From positions 1 through 48,820 of the forward strand of contig NZ_SPPD01000017.1 of the NCBI RefSeq assembly GCF_004570575.1: a stretch of 48,820 nucleotides of DNA. Direction: 5' to 3'. The DNA is from Streptococcus cuniculi. Lineage in GTDB: Bacteria; Bacillota; Bacilli; Lactobacillales; Streptococcaceae. The first letter of the stretch is position 1. Each line of letters begins with the position of its first letter. The notes beneath the pieces are model-generated. The model searched no databases and had not been told where the DNA came from. It worked only from the letters and a program-made list of their open reading frames with translations. Shown one piece after another: positions 29,164 through 38,474 of this stretch. Both the position numbers and the translations under genes were made by a program.

Positions 29164-30672
29164 TTAATGTGCCAACATTTCTTGACCAATGTCAAGGCCT
29201 GTCATTCCATCAGGATAATAGGTTGGCCAATTATCAAGCTCTTCAAGCAATTTCTCTTGGCTATCTCCACCAAAGAAGATATGGAAATGTCCTGTTTTGG
29301 TTGGGGCAATATTATGGTCACTAAATTGCACATACTTGAAACGTTCTGCATCGGCATCTGTTGCTTCAAACAAGAAGCGCACCCCGCGATTTCCTTTCTT
29401 GTAGGTCAAAATTTGATAGCCGACATACTTGTAGCTATGCTTTTCAGCTTGTCCCTTGACCACAAATTCCATGGTATCATCGATAATACGAATCTGCTCC
29501 ACATCGGTCTTGTAGCCCTTGTCATAGTATGTTTTGTATTCTTCTGCCGTCATTTTACCGCTCAACTTCGCCTTGTAATCAAAGACTTGATCCAGAGTGC
29601 CATCTAGCAAGTAGGGATAGACAGATTGCCATTCTCCCGCATAATCCGACAAGGTACGGTCTTTGACAGCACTATCTTCAAAATAGCCAGCATAGATGGT
29701 CTTTTCTGTTTCTGCCCCCTCTTCTGGTAAAATCTCAGCTCCAACCTGATTCGTTGTCTTTTCCAAGGCTTTCAGATTTTCTTCCATGACAGAAATGTAA
29801 TCCGCTCCATTTTCCACATCTTCATCGGTCAGACTTTCCAATGGATTTAAGACCGCCAATTCCACACCTGTTTCTTTTGACAGGGTTTCTGCTACTGCTT
29901 TTGAAGCATTTTCTTCAAAGTAAATATACTTGATTCCATATTGTTTGATATACTTGGTTAATTCAGCCAAGCGAGATGGGGTCGGCTCTTGATCAGCTGA
30001 CACACCTGTAATCGATACCTGCTCCAAGCCATAGTCCAAGGCCAAATAAGCAAAGGCAGTATGCTGGGTCACAAAGTATTTCTGCTTAGCAGCCGATAAG
30101 CTCTTTTGATAGCTTGCGTGTAGCATTTCCAGCTTTGTGATGTAAGCCGCAGCATTCTTTTCGAACACTTCTTTTTTCTCTGGATACTTGGCAACCAAGC
30201 TGTCTCGAATAGTTGCTACCAAGCGGATAGCTCGTTCTGGAGAGAGCCAGACATGAGGGTCATAATCATGGTGATGACCTTCTTTATCATGTTCATGCTC
30301 CCCTTCTTCTTCTCCACCAGGCAAGAGCAACATGCCCTCCGTCGCTTTAACGACCTTGACTTTCTGGTCGTCAATCGACTTCAAAACATCTGGCACCCAA
30401 GTTTCCATATTTTCATTTTCATAGACAAAGACATCTGCTTCTTGGATTTCTGCGATATTTTTCGCCGAGGGCTCAAAATCATGGGGCTCTGTCCCTGCTT
30501 TTACGAGAAGCGAAACATCTACTTCTTCCCCTACCACTTGCTTGGTAAATTCATAGACTGGATAAAAGGTCGTCACCACCTGAATATTCTTATTTTTTGA
30601 TGTGCTTTCTGAACCACAAGCCACCAAGAACAAGGCTAATAAGCCCGCAAGACATGCTAAAATTTTTTTCAT
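29164..30672 (-). CDS. adcA: Zinc-binding lipoprotein AdcA with ZinT domain
   Basis: The 502-residue product is the extracellular zinc receptor of the AdcABC importer. It has a lipoprotein signal (LFLVACGS, lipidated Cys at residue 19), a cluster A-I solute-binding domain with the His-rich loop (EHEHDKEGHHHD, about residues 125-138) and metal ligands such as TEPHDFEPS. From about residue 325 a ZinT domain follows (TIYAGYFEDSAVKDR to GHFHIFFG). The fusion of the two zinc-binding domains is typical of streptococcal AdcA. It is the last gene of adcRCBA. Confidence 0.96.
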   Translation of the reverse strand: MKKILACLAGLLALFLVACGSESTSKNKNIQVVTTFYPVYEFTKQVVGEEVDVSLLVKAGTEPHDFEPSAKNIAEIQEADVFVYENENMETWVPDVLKSIDDQKVKVVKATEGMLLLPGGEEEGEHEHDKEGHHHDYDPHVWLSPERAIRLVATIRDSLVAKYPEKKEVFEKNAAAYITKLEMLHASYQKSLSAAKQKYFVTQHTAFAYLALDYGLEQVSITGVSADQEPTPSRLAELTKYIKQYGIKYIYFEENASKAVAETLSKETGVELAVLNPLESLTDEDVENGADYISVMEENLKALEKTTNQVGAEILPEEGAETEKTIYAGYFEDSAVKDRTLSDYAGEWQSVYPYLLDGTLDQVFDYKAKLSGKMTAEEYKTYYDKGYKTDVEQIRIIDDTMEFVVKGQAEKHSYKYVGYQILTYKKGNRGVRFLFEATDADAERFKYVQFSDHNIAPTKTGHFHIFFGGDSQEKLLEELDNWPTYYPDGMTGLDIGQEMLAH

Positions 30673-30681
30673 CTTTTTCTC

Positions 30682-31503
30682 CTATTTTTTAAATTTATTA
30701 ACCACATTCACCAACAAAAAGATACTGATAAAAACTAAGGTAATACTTGCACTGGCTGGCGTTTCCGCATAATACGACATGAATAGACCAGAAAGCATGC
30801 CGACAAAGCCAATCACCATCCCAATACCAATCACCATTTTAAAGCTCTTCCCTAAGCGAAGTGCAATAGAGGCTGGTAAGACCATAATCGTGGACACCAG
30901 CAAGGCTCCTGCTGCCGGAATCATCAGCGCAATCGCCACTCCTGTCACTACATTAAAGGCAATAGAGATGGCACGAACTGGCAATCCATCTACAAAAGCT
31001 GTATCTTCATCAAAGGTCAAAATATACATCGGTCGTAAAAAGAGTAAGGTCAAAACCAGCACTACCAACGCAATCGCAAACAGAGCAATCACCTGCTCCT
31101 GGCTAATCGTCACAATGGAGCCAAATAAATACTGCTCTAAACTCAAGCTACTCTTACCACCTGAACGGCTCATGACAATCAAGGACACCGCTAGACCTGT
31201 GGACATGAGAATCGCCGTCCCAATCTCCATAAAGCTCTTATATAAGGTCCGCAAGTATTCCAAAAAGATGGCCGCTACAATGACCACCAACATGGTGGAA
31301 ATCGTCGGTGAAATGCCTAAAACAAGCCCAAAAGCCACCCCTGCAAGCGACACGTGACTGAGCGTATCGCTCATCAAACTCTGGCGCCGTAAAATGAGAA
31401 AAATTCCCAAGATTGGAGAAAACAGACTCATGGCCATAATCGCCAAGAAGGACCGCTGCATAAATTCATAATGGAAGATTGAAAAATCAAACACATTAAC
31501 CAT
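30682..31503 (-). CDS. adcB: Zinc ABC transporter permease AdcB
   Basis: The 273-residue product is an integral membrane permease of the ZnuB/AdcB family with about eight hydrophobic segments. These include [20 protein letters not shown] near the N-terminus and [15 protein letters not shown] at the end. [14 protein letters not shown] is the usual conserved segment. It overlaps adcC by 8 nt and lies 9 nt before adcA. Confidence 0.95.
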   Translation of the reverse strand: MVNVFDFSIFHYEFMQRSFLAIMAMSLFSPILGIFLILRRQSLMSDTLSHVSLAGVAFGLVLGISPTISTMLVVIVAAIFLEYLRTLYKSFMEIGTAILMSTGLAVSLIVMSRSGGKSSLSLEQYLFGSIVTISQEQVIALFAIALVVLVLTLLFLRPMYILTFDEDTAFVDGLPVRAISIAFNVVTGVAIALMIPAAGALLVSTIMVLPASIALRLGKSFKMVIGIGMVIGFVGMLSGLFMSYYAETPASASITLVFISIFLLVNVVNKFKK

Positions 31504-32200
31504 GCGTCACCTCCTCATCTTTGTCATGAACATTGAAACAACGCCAAGGAGACGCTTGATCTCGAACCAGATAAATGTTTCGATCCGCATAGTCACGCAA
31601 TTCATCTGCATCATGCGTAATCATTAAAACCGACTTGCCATGCTTTTTCGCACTGTGGTGCATCAATTCATAAAAGGCTGCCTTAGTCCCACTATCCATT
31701 CCTGTTGTCGGCTCATCCAAGATAAAAATATCTGGATCTGAAGCAAACATCCGAGCAATCACTGCCCGTTGCTTCTGACCACCGCTCAAGGAACCGAGCC
31801 GCTTATCATTGTGCTCCCACATCCCAACAGACTCTAGACTCGTCCGAATGTGTTCCTCATCGTGGCTCGTCAACCTACGAAACCAACCCTGCCGCGGGTA
31901 GCGCCCAGATTTTACAAATTCATAGACCGTACTTGGAAAACCAGCATTGAAACTCGCAATCTGCTGAGGCAGATAGGCCATTCTCAACTTTTTCCCACTG
32001 ATACTCGTCTCTGCAATCGTCACCTTTCCCCGTTTAGGCTTTAAAATACCTAATGTTGCCTTCATCAAGGTCGTCTTTGCCGCTCCATTTTCACCTGTCA
32101 AAGTTACAAACTCTCCACTGTCCAGATGATAATGAATATGCTCCAAGACCGGTTCTTGATCATAGACAAATGATAAATCTTCTACTGTAATATATCTCAT
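31496..32200 (-). CDS. adcC: Zinc ABC transporter ATP-binding protein AdcC
   Basis: The 234-residue product is the ATPase of the AdcABC zinc importer. The Walker A region reads [10 protein letters not shown], a form I associate with streptococcal AdcC. The signature is LSGGQKQR, Walker B is [12 protein letters not shown], and the H-loop is MITHDAD. It overlaps adcR by 4 nt and adcB by 8 nt, implying coupled translation of the operon. Confidence 0.96.
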   Translation of the reverse strand: MRYITVEDLSFVYDQEPVLEHIHYHLDSGEFVTLTGENGAAKTTLMKATLGILKPKRGKVTIAETSISGKKLRMAYLPQQIASFNAGFPSTVYEFVKSGRYPRQGWFRRLTSHDEEHIRTSLESVGMWEHNDKRLGSLSGGQKQRAVIARMFASDPDIFILDEPTTGMDSGTKAAFYELMHHSAKKHGKSVLMITHDADELRDYADRNIYLVRDQASPWRCFNVHDKDEEVTHG

Positions 32201-32646
32201 ACTTCCTTCCGAATCTTCTTTACTAACTCTGTCAAAAAATGACCGATAATCGCCTGCTCCTCTTCTGAATACTGTCCCACCAAATCCTCATAAGAAGCAA
32301 GCGTCTGGGCATGGTGATGGGCATGCTCCTCGGCAATCGGTTTTGCTAATTCTGTCAAGCTATACCGTACAATCCGCGCATCACGACTATCTCGAACTGC
32401 CACCAGTAAATCCTGCGCAATCAAAGCCTTAATCGCTTTTGTAATCGCCGCCTGACTCACATTTAGCTGCTTTGCAATCTCCTTATTCGTAAAAGCATTG
32501 TTTTCAATTAACATCAAAATATGTTCTTGCGTATTGGTCAGACGCATCCCGCTCTGGCAAGATCCCACCAAAATCTCTAACTGATTCTCTGAACTCAGTA
32601 TAATCTCATGTAAACTCCGATCAATCTGATGAGCTAATTGTTCCAT
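32197..32646 (-). CDS. adcR: Zinc-responsive repressor AdcR (MarR family)
   Basis: The 149-residue product has the MarR winged helix ([52 protein letters not shown]) and the histidine-rich EEHAHHHAQ segment (about residues 107-115), which holds zinc ligands in AdcR. With zinc bound it represses its own operon and other zinc-uptake genes. Two operator boxes lie directly upstream. Confidence 0.95.
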   Translation of the reverse strand: MEQLAHQIDRSLHEIILSSENQLEILVGSCQSGMRLTNTQEHILMLIENNAFTNKEIAKQLNVSQAAITKAIKALIAQDLLVAVRDSRDARIVRYSLTELAKPIAEEHAHHHAQTLASYEDLVGQYSEEEQAIIGHFLTELVKKIRKEV

Positions 32647-32661
32647 TTCCTATACCAATCC

Positions 32662-32685
32662 TTAACTGATTAATTAACTAGTTAA
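32662..32685 (-). promoter_or_regulatory. Tandem AdcR operator boxes
   Basis: TTAACTAGTTAA (32674-32685) is a perfect palindromic AdcR box. TTAACTGATTAA (32662-32673) abuts it with only the two central bases departing from palindromy. Both lie between the -10 box and the adcR start. Confidence 0.9.
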
Positions 32686-32713
32686 TTTTATCATGAAAAT
32701 ATATAAAAATCAA
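32685..32713 (-). promoter_or_regulatory. adcRCBA promoter
   Basis: TTGATT and TAAAAT are separated by 17 nt on the minus strand; the -10 box touches the perfect AdcR box. Confidence 0.8.
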
Positions 32714-32771
32714 GTATTTTTTACTTTATTCCCCTTAAATTTAGCAAATGTGCATTTGAACGCTTAGGCAA

Positions 32772-32806
32772 AAAATAGACAAGGCTTAGAAACCTTGTCT
32801 ATTTTA
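32772..32806. terminator. Strong hairpin at the chromosome/conjugative element junction
   Basis: AAAATAGACAAGG and CCTTGTCTATTTT form a perfect 13 bp stem across an 8 nt loop. It would terminate in either direction. It lies about 10-15 nt before the first recognisable conjugative-element codons. Confidence 0.75.
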
Positions 32807-32814
32807 TTATTGAT

Positions 32815-34227
32815 ATATATTTTAATCGGCTGGATAGCTTGCGAATTGTGTCACATTTCCTGTTAGAAAATAACTTAGTAAAGGTTAAGAAAATCAAGAC
32901 TGATAAGGGGATAGTTGAACGATTAACATTACCTAAAGTCTATGTTAAACGTGACCGTTTTAGCGTTACTGTTAGTTTTCAGCTCCAAGGTAGCCGATTC
33001 CAAGACCGTTTTATTGCTCTTGAAAAGCCTCTTGAAATTATGTTTGACGGAGACTTTATGAATAAGCAATTTACCAAAGGCTACGTGTCCTACACCATTG
33101 CCATTGACCAATTTTCAGGTCGCTTATCTATCTTTGATGTTAAGATGACTGAAAAAAGCATCTATCTAATGAAAGATGTCTATTGGGATTTCAATAAACA
33201 CCCACACTTGCTGATTGGTGGTGGAACGGGTGGCGGTAAAACGGTTCTCTTGATGATTTTGATTTGGGTCTTGGCACAAATTGGTTATGCAGAAATTCTT
33301 GACCCGAAGCGCTCTGACTTTGTTGGATTGAAACAGATTCCTGTCTTTAAAGGGCGGGTTTACTGGGATAAACAAGAAATGTTAGCTTATTTAAAGCGTG
33401 CTGAGCAGGAAATGGATAAACGTTATGATTACATGACTAGTCACTCTGGCTATCAGGCAGGGAAAAAGTATTATGCTTACGGACTGAAGCCTCGTTTTAT
33501 TGTCATTGATGAATTGGCAGCCTTAGCGGCTAAACTAGAACGGGATTACCAGTCATCTGGAGACTTTATCGAATACCTAACAGAATTGATTTTAAAAGGT
33601 CGCCAATCTGGAGTCATCATGATTGTTGCTATGCAACGTCCTGACGGAGAATACCTCAAAACGTCTTTACGTGACCAATTTATGAAACGGATTTCTGTTG
33701 GTCACTTAGAAGATACTGGTAATAAAATGATGTTTGGGGACGCTAACGCAAATAAAGTTTTCAAAAAGATTGATGAAATTGACGGAGAGGAGATTTTCGG
33801 TCGTGGTTATATTGCAAACGGTGGGGAGGTGGCTAGAGAATTTTATTCACCTACTGTTCCCTTTGAGGAAGGCTTTTCTTTCTTTGAGGAATACAAGAAA
33901 CTACCCGTCTTAGATGACCCACTATTAGAAACAACAGAAACTACTCAACCGTCATCATCTGACTTGTCCGTTGAACAAGCAGAATCTCCCCTCCTTCCTC
34001 TGAATGACTTTGCCAAAGAATTTGATGTGCCCATTTCAACCTTACGAAACCTTGTGAAATACATAGAAGAACAGGACTATACATTCAGAAGAGAGGATAA
34101 CCGTATTCTGCTAGATGAAGCAGATAGGGCTTTGTTGGAGGAAATTGTAACAGAGAAAGAACAGGCTGACTTGCCCTATAAGCAAGTTGTCCTTCAACAC
34201 TTTGAAACACCTCCTGAGCCAGCGTAA
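32815..34227 (+). pseudogene. tcpA: FtsK/TcpA-type coupling ATPase, 5'-truncated
   Basis: The open part from a TTG at 32839 encodes 462 residues homologous to Tn916 Orf21/ICEBs1 ConQ. This hexameric ATPase brings the relaxase-DNA complex to the transfer channel. Walker A is GGGTGGGKTVL (about residue 131) and Walker B is FIVIDELAAL. Similarity begins abruptly near NRLDSLRIVSHFLL, and the usual N-terminal transmembrane part of about 80-90 residues is missing. The TTG has no ribosome site. A C-terminal extension after the ATPase core holds a helix-turn-helix-like FDVPISTLRNLVKYIE. Without membrane helices it is unlikely to work. Confidence 0.82.
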
Positions 34228-34290
34228 GCACGAAGGTCAAGGTCAGGGCTACGCCCGTCCGACCTGCCCGACCGAGCTGACAAGCGGGCG

Positions 34291-34321
34291 TTTTGGGGTG
34301 TGCCCTAGGCACGCCCCAAAA
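34291..34321. repeat. GC-rich hairpin between tcpA and oriT
   Basis: TTTTGGGGTGTGCC and GGCACGCCCCAAAA pair over 14 bp (one G-U) across a 3 nt loop. A second, looser CGCCCG/CGGGCG pairing lies just upstream (34252-34290). The GC content is striking in an AT-rich element. It may stop tcpA transcription or form part of the transfer origin. Confidence 0.6.
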
Positions 34322-34328
34322 GGGCTTA

Positions 34329-34353
34329 ACCTCCCGATACTAATAGGGGGGGT
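34329..34353 (+). other. oriT: Putative oriT core
   Basis: ACCTCCC, then GATACTAATA, then GGGGGGGT is an imperfect inverted repeat. It closely resembles the ICEBs1 oriT repeat (ACCCCCC, CTAACA, GGGGGGT) and the Tn916 oriT. It lies between the coupling ATPase and relaxase genes, the expected place for a MOBT-type relaxase target. Flanking words ACACAAGTCC and TTGTCC may be relaxase sites; this is inference. Confidence 0.7.
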
Positions 34354-34427
34354 AAAACTAACACAAGTCCTTAAAAGGCTGTTCTTGTCCCTACTACTAG
34401 CCTAGCTAGTATCAACACAGAAAACAA

Positions 34428-34460
34428 ACACTTGTACAATTTCTTGTCAAGTGTTATAAT
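34428..34460 (+). promoter_or_regulatory. Promoter/operator of the yefM-yoeB module
   Basis: TTGTAC (34432) and TATAAT (34455) are separated by 17 nt. TTGTACAA overlaps the -35 box; TGTACA is the core of known YefM operators. ACACTTG/CAAGTGT (34428-34454) forms a wider palindrome. Autoregulation is expected. Confidence 0.7.
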
Positions 34461-34490
34461 AAGGATAGTTCTAAAGTGAGGTGATATAAA

Positions 34491-34757
34491 ATGGAAGCTG
34501 TAGTCTATTCAAATTTTAGAAATAATTTAAAGAATTACATGAAGAAGGTAAATGATGAATATGAGGCTCTAATGGTTGTCAATAAAAACCCCGATGAAAA
34601 TATTGTGGTCTTATCCAAAGAAAATTGGGATAGTATTCAAGAAAGCATTCGCCTAATGAATAACGAGTACCTTTCAGACAAGGTTCTATCAGGAATGGAA
34701 GAAGTTAAGCAAAAGAAAGTTGCTCAACACCAATTACTAGAGGTGGAAGATGTTTAA
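34491..34757 (+). CDS. yefM: YefM/Phd-family antitoxin
   Basis: The 88-residue product starts MEAVVYSNFRNNLKNYMKKV, the DNA-binding N-terminal fold of YefM/Axe antitoxins. It has IVVLSKENWDSIQESI in the middle and a charged C-terminal tail that would wrap the toxin. It neutralises YoeB and represses the operon. It overlaps the toxin gene by 8 nt. Its promoter with a TGTACA core lies about 30 nt upstream. It appears intact, unlike most neighbours. Confidence 0.9.
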   Translation: MEAVVYSNFRNNLKNYMKKVNDEYEALMVVNKNPDENIVVLSKENWDSIQESIRLMNNEYLSDKVLSGMEEVKQKKVAQHQLLEVEDV

Positions 34758-35004
34758 CTTTACTGAACAAGCTTGGAAAGACTACCTATCTTGGCAACAG
34801 GAAGATAAAAAGACGCTTAAACGTGTCAATCGTCTCATTGAAGATATTAAACGGAATCCTTTTGAGGGAATCGGAAAACCCGAACCTTTAAAATACCGTT
34901 ACTCAGGAGCTTGGTCTCGTCGCATTACAGATGAACACCGATTAGTTTATATGGTGGAACAAGATGAAGTTTACTTCTTGTCTTTTAGAGACCACTACAA
35001 ATAA
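34750..35004 (+). CDS. yoeB: YoeB/Txe-family ribosome-dependent mRNA interferase toxin
   Basis: The 84-residue product has the YoeB features: FTEQAWKDYLSWQ, RVNRLIEDIKRNPFEGIGKPE, LKYRYSGAWSRRITDEHRLVY and the C-terminal SFRDHYK. The Glu/Arg/His set that cleaves mRNA in the ribosomal A site is present (E in PFEGIGKPE, R in RRI and EHR, H near the end). It pairs with the YefM gene upstream. A terminator follows within a few bases. Confidence 0.92.
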   Translation: MFNFTEQAWKDYLSWQQEDKKTLKRVNRLIEDIKRNPFEGIGKPEPLKYRYSGAWSRRITDEHRLVYMVEQDEVYFLSFRDHYK

Positions 35005-35005
35005 G

Positions 35006-35036
35006 AGCAATCAACGGATAATTGATTGCTTTTTTT
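35006..35036 (+). terminator. yefM-yoeB terminator
   Basis: GCAATCAA and TTGATTGC form an 8 bp stem followed by seven T. It lies between the toxin and the relaxase start. Confidence 0.85.
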
Positions 35037-35061
35037 GTTTACTGAAAGGAGATTAAAAAGA

Positions 35062-36658
35062 TTGCTGACGAACATTGAATTAAAACGTATCAGACTTGAT
35101 TTAGGATTCACTCAAAAGAAAATGGCGGCCATTATCGGCTATAGTTACTTTAACTATCGCAATATTGAACAAGGACAACGAAACATTACCCCAGAATTTG
35201 AAGAAAACTTAGCCCATTTTCTTAACCGAAAATCTGAAACAAAACTCGAAAGTACCGTGGACTGGTTGAAAATCCGTTTCAAAACTTTGGACTTTAAGAC
35301 TGTCATTGAACAGGTCTTAAAACTTAAACCAGCTGATTTCTTTCTGGAAGATAAAAGCCTCTACAGTTATTCTCACATGGTGACTTACGGTTCTATCCGT
35401 ATCCTCTACTCCGATACTGAAAAGAAAGTAGAGGCTGGAACACTTATTGACTTGACGGGTAGTGGTTGTCGAGAATTAGAATTGATTCTCCTCAAACAAG
35501 GTCAGGATTGGTTTTCGTTTTTACATGATGTTTTTTGCTTTGCAGAAAACATCATGTAAAGACAGACCTTTGGAAGATTTCTTAGCCTTTCCTCGATTTG
35601 ATATTGCTCTTGATGAGTTATACAAAGAATCAGGGAATCTGGATTTATTCGATATAAAAGCTCGTATCTTTGACAACAAAATCATCATGAAAAAGATACG
35701 CACTTTCACAGCTATTGAAGGACTTAAAAAAGTAGAAAATCGCTTTATCAATCAAGGTTTGACCTTGAATTTTGGTAGTCGGCAATCCAGCTTAATGATT
35801 CGTTTTTATCAAAAAGATTACGAGCAAGCTCTTCTCAAAGATGTGTCTGTCGCCTATATCCGTGAGGTTTACAACTACAAAAACCGTTATGAGATTGAAC
35901 TTCACGATACCAAGGCCTTTGATGTCTTCAAAGAATGGTATACTACGGAAAAAGATTTGACCCGAATTGGTGCTAGAATCCTAAACAATTACTTCGAGGT
36001 AAAAGATTGGCATGGACATTATGATAATGAGTGGGATAATCTGTTAGGAACACAAGAAGGCTTTAAATTTGTGACCAGACCACGTCAAATTGACTATGCT
36101 AAAACTAAGCATTGGGTCACTAAACAAGTCTCAAGCGCCTTGAAATTAATGAAGATTGCAGATATGGTTTATCAAACTGATGAACTCTCTGAAATTATCT
36201 CCGAAGCCTATTTGAGTAATAATCACACCAAGCTGGCAGAAGACATTTGTGAACAAAACGGGTGGCGTTTGACTATGTTATCGGACAGATATAAACCATT
36301 CAATATTCCCGAAAAATTCAATCGACCTATCCAGACTAAAGCCTTCCCACAAACCTATGAAAATTACTATCTTTCCTTTTATGACATTGACCTAGTGAAA
36401 GATTTGATTGACTATTGGGGACTACTTTATGTTCAACCCAAGAAAGACTCTGAACTAAAGTACGTAGAACACTTTAGAGATAAAAACTTTGATAATGATG
36501 ACCACAGACAAAATGCTATTAAGAAGGCTACACGTCAAGAAGCGAGACAGCCTTTTTTTGATGAGCTAACAACAAGAACCGTGAAAGACATGACTGAAAA
36601 TGTCAGGTGGATAGCTGAGTTAGTAGTCATGACTAGCTATGCACAATTAGTAATATAA
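35062..36658 (+). pseudogene. MOBT (Rep_trans-type) relaxase, frameshifted
   Basis: The product matches Tn916 Orf20/ICEBs1 NicK relaxases, which nick oriT. The TTG at 35062 follows AAAGGAG. The N-terminus is a helix-turn-helix (LTNIELKRIRLDLGFTQKKM, NIEQGQR). The first frame stops at 35557-35559. The rest (PRFDIALDELYKESG, the MTENVRWIAELV end) is read one base on, from 35525 or before, to 36658. Removing one T from the T6 run at 35531-35536 joins the two. The break lies in a 39 bp palindrome. Both halves are otherwise well conserved. Confidence 0.85.
35521..35559. repeat. 39 bp palindrome at the relaxase break
   Basis: TTACATGATGTTTT (35521-35534) and AAAACATCATGTAA (35546-35559) are perfect 14 bp inverted arms around 11 nt. 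The relaxase frameshift lies in or next to the T-run of the left arm, and the right arm supplies the TAA that ends the first frame. Confidence 0.75.
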
Positions 36659-36671
36659 GGAGGACGACACT

Positions 36672-36908
36672 ATGGAATACAAAGTAGAGTTGAATAGTAT
36701 TGACCAATTTCAAGCGTGGTCTGGTGGCGCACGAACACTAGCAACCGTAAAAGAAAGAGGCGATATAGAGGAGTTAACTAACCTTTGTGAAGAGTTATTT
36801 TCAGGAACCACACCAACGCAAGTTGAAATTAACGACTGGCTCTGGTTTAATGATGATTTTATCTTTAGAGCTCTCGGATACAACGACTTAGTGGAAGATG
36901 ACGAATGA
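36672..36908 (+). CDS. Small conjugative element protein, function unknown
   Basis: The 78-residue product is acidic, with no membrane segment (WSGGARTLATVKERGDIEEL, LWFNDDFIFRALGYNDL). TAAGGAGG precedes the ATG. It lies 13 nt after the relaxase frame and overlaps the next gene by 11 nt. Comparable small genes follow the relaxase in ICESt-type elements. Confidence 0.7.
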   Translation: MEYKVELNSIDQFQAWSGGARTLATVKERGDIEELTNLCEELFSGTTPTQVEINDWLWFNDDFIFRALGYNDLVEDDE

Positions 36909-37458
36909 GTGTTATAAAAAAATCTATGAAGGAATCACTTGCCTTCCCGACAAAAATGAATTTTGGAATCTTTACATTATCCTGATGGAAGAAAAAGAGT
37001 ATTTCTTAGATGCTTTTGCACGGGAAACTATTAACGGTGATTTCTCTCCCCACTACCAACACGCTTATTTCACCTTAGAGGGTCAAGTCTTGGATTTCAA
37101 CCGAAATATGACAACACAGCTTGTCACTCTTTTTAGACAAATTGTTTCAGAAAAACAACCGGAATTGATGGAGGAATTACACATGGCAACACTATCACCA
37201 ATGGAAAAGAAAATCAAAGCTATCTCAATAGAGCTCGGAGAACTGATGAAATCGCACAACGATAAAGAATCATGGACAAAAGCTGGCGAGCTGAATAGCC
37301 TGCTTAAATCCGAAGAAGCCCAACAGCTACCCGCTGGCTTTATTGAACCTATTCGCAAAGAACTATCAGGCTATTATTACATCAACGGGGAAATCAATAA
37401 ATTACATAAGCAACTCTATGCCAAAGGAAATAAATTGATTGAACTAGCAAATCAGTAG
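36898..37458 (+). CDS. Conjugative element protein of unknown function, coiled-coil rich
   Basis: The 186-residue product is charged and helical, with heptad-like segments (EKKIKAISIELGELMKSHN, INGEINKLHKQLYAKGNKL). I do not recognise the family. It overlaps the preceding gene by 11 nt and lies 11 nt before the VirB8-like gene. An internal ATG at about 37183 could start a shorter C-terminal product, but no strong ribosome site supports it. Confidence 0.62.
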   Translation: MTNECYKKIYEGITCLPDKNEFWNLYIILMEEKEYFLDAFARETINGDFSPHYQHAYFTLEGQVLDFNRNMTTQLVTLFRQIVSEKQPELMEELHMATLSPMEKKIKAISIELGELMKSHNDKESWTKAGELNSLLKSEEAQQLPAGFIEPIRKELSGYYYINGEINKLHKQLYAKGNKLIELANQ

Positions 37459-37469
37459 AAAGGGAACAT

Positions 37470-38453
37470 ATGACTAAACTAAAACAATTCTGTGACCAAT
37501 TCAAATACTTCCTAGGGCATTACACTAGGCGTCCTAAAAAGAAAGGACGTCCAAGGCTTCTGAAGGCTAATAAGAAAACAGTTAATCTTACTGTTCTATC
37601 AGGGTTGGCTTTTGTTTTGCTTGTGGGGCTCTTAGGTAGCATTCAAGCCATGACTTTATCTAGTAAAGTGACAAACCTTGAAAATGCTGTGTCAAAAGCC
37701 AAGAAAACTACGCCTACTGCTTCAACGACGCCAACGGTTGATAATCGCCTCCAGTATTATCTCAATGATTTTGTCTATTACTACTTCACCATTCCAGAAG
37801 ATTCTGATGGTCAAGCAACACAAGCCAAAAAGCTTCTTGAATTTTATGGAGCCGAACCTAATATTCTTTCACAAGGTCAAACCAAAACACCAAGTAAACT
37901 AAACTAGTCTCGACTACTAAAGATAGAAGCCAATGTGGCCACCTATGAAGTTCATTATATCCAGCTGGTCAAAGAAGAGAAAGATAATGTTGAGAAAAAG
38001 CTAAGTATCGATTTTAATATCCCATTTACTAACACAGGGAATGGATACTATGTTTCTGGCTTACCTTGGTTCTCAAACTTGACCGATAATCAAGCAGATG
38101 AGGTAAAAACTACACTTGAACTTGGAAACGACGACCATTTATCAACCCAAAGCAAAGAAAAGCTCGACAAGTTCTTGGAACTCTTTTTCATCAACTATAC
38201 TACTGACCAAAGCAATTTAGATTTGATTTCTGATGGTGTACCCATGTTAGAAAATACGACCTTTAAGACTTTGGACTACACCTACTATAAGGAAGAGAAA
38301 GAAAATATCATTGCCTATGCTCAAGTAACGTTTGATGTATCAGGCAGTACCCATTCTGAAAACTTCACCCTAACCCTTTCTAAGAAGGGAAAATCTTACT
38401 ATGTGAATCAGTTGAATCACACAATACCAACTAATTACGCTTATACAAAATAA
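37470..38453 (+). pseudogene. tcpC: VirB8-like transfer protein (TcpC/ConB family), amber mutation
   Basis: The gene encodes a cytoplasmic basic N-terminus (RRPKKKGRPRLLKANKK), one membrane helix (LTVLSGLAFVLLVGLLGSI) and an extracellular domain with NTF2-like repeats, as in Tn916 Orf13 and ICEBs1 ConB, a scaffold of the mating channel. A TAG at 37905-37907 interrupts it after 145 residues. The same frame continues with SRLLKIEANVATYEVHYIQL to 38453. A single substitution would repair it. A GTG at 37935 could start a fragment, but that piece would lack the membrane anchor. Confidence 0.85.
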
Positions 38454-38474
38454 TAAAAACAAAGGAGAAATTTT

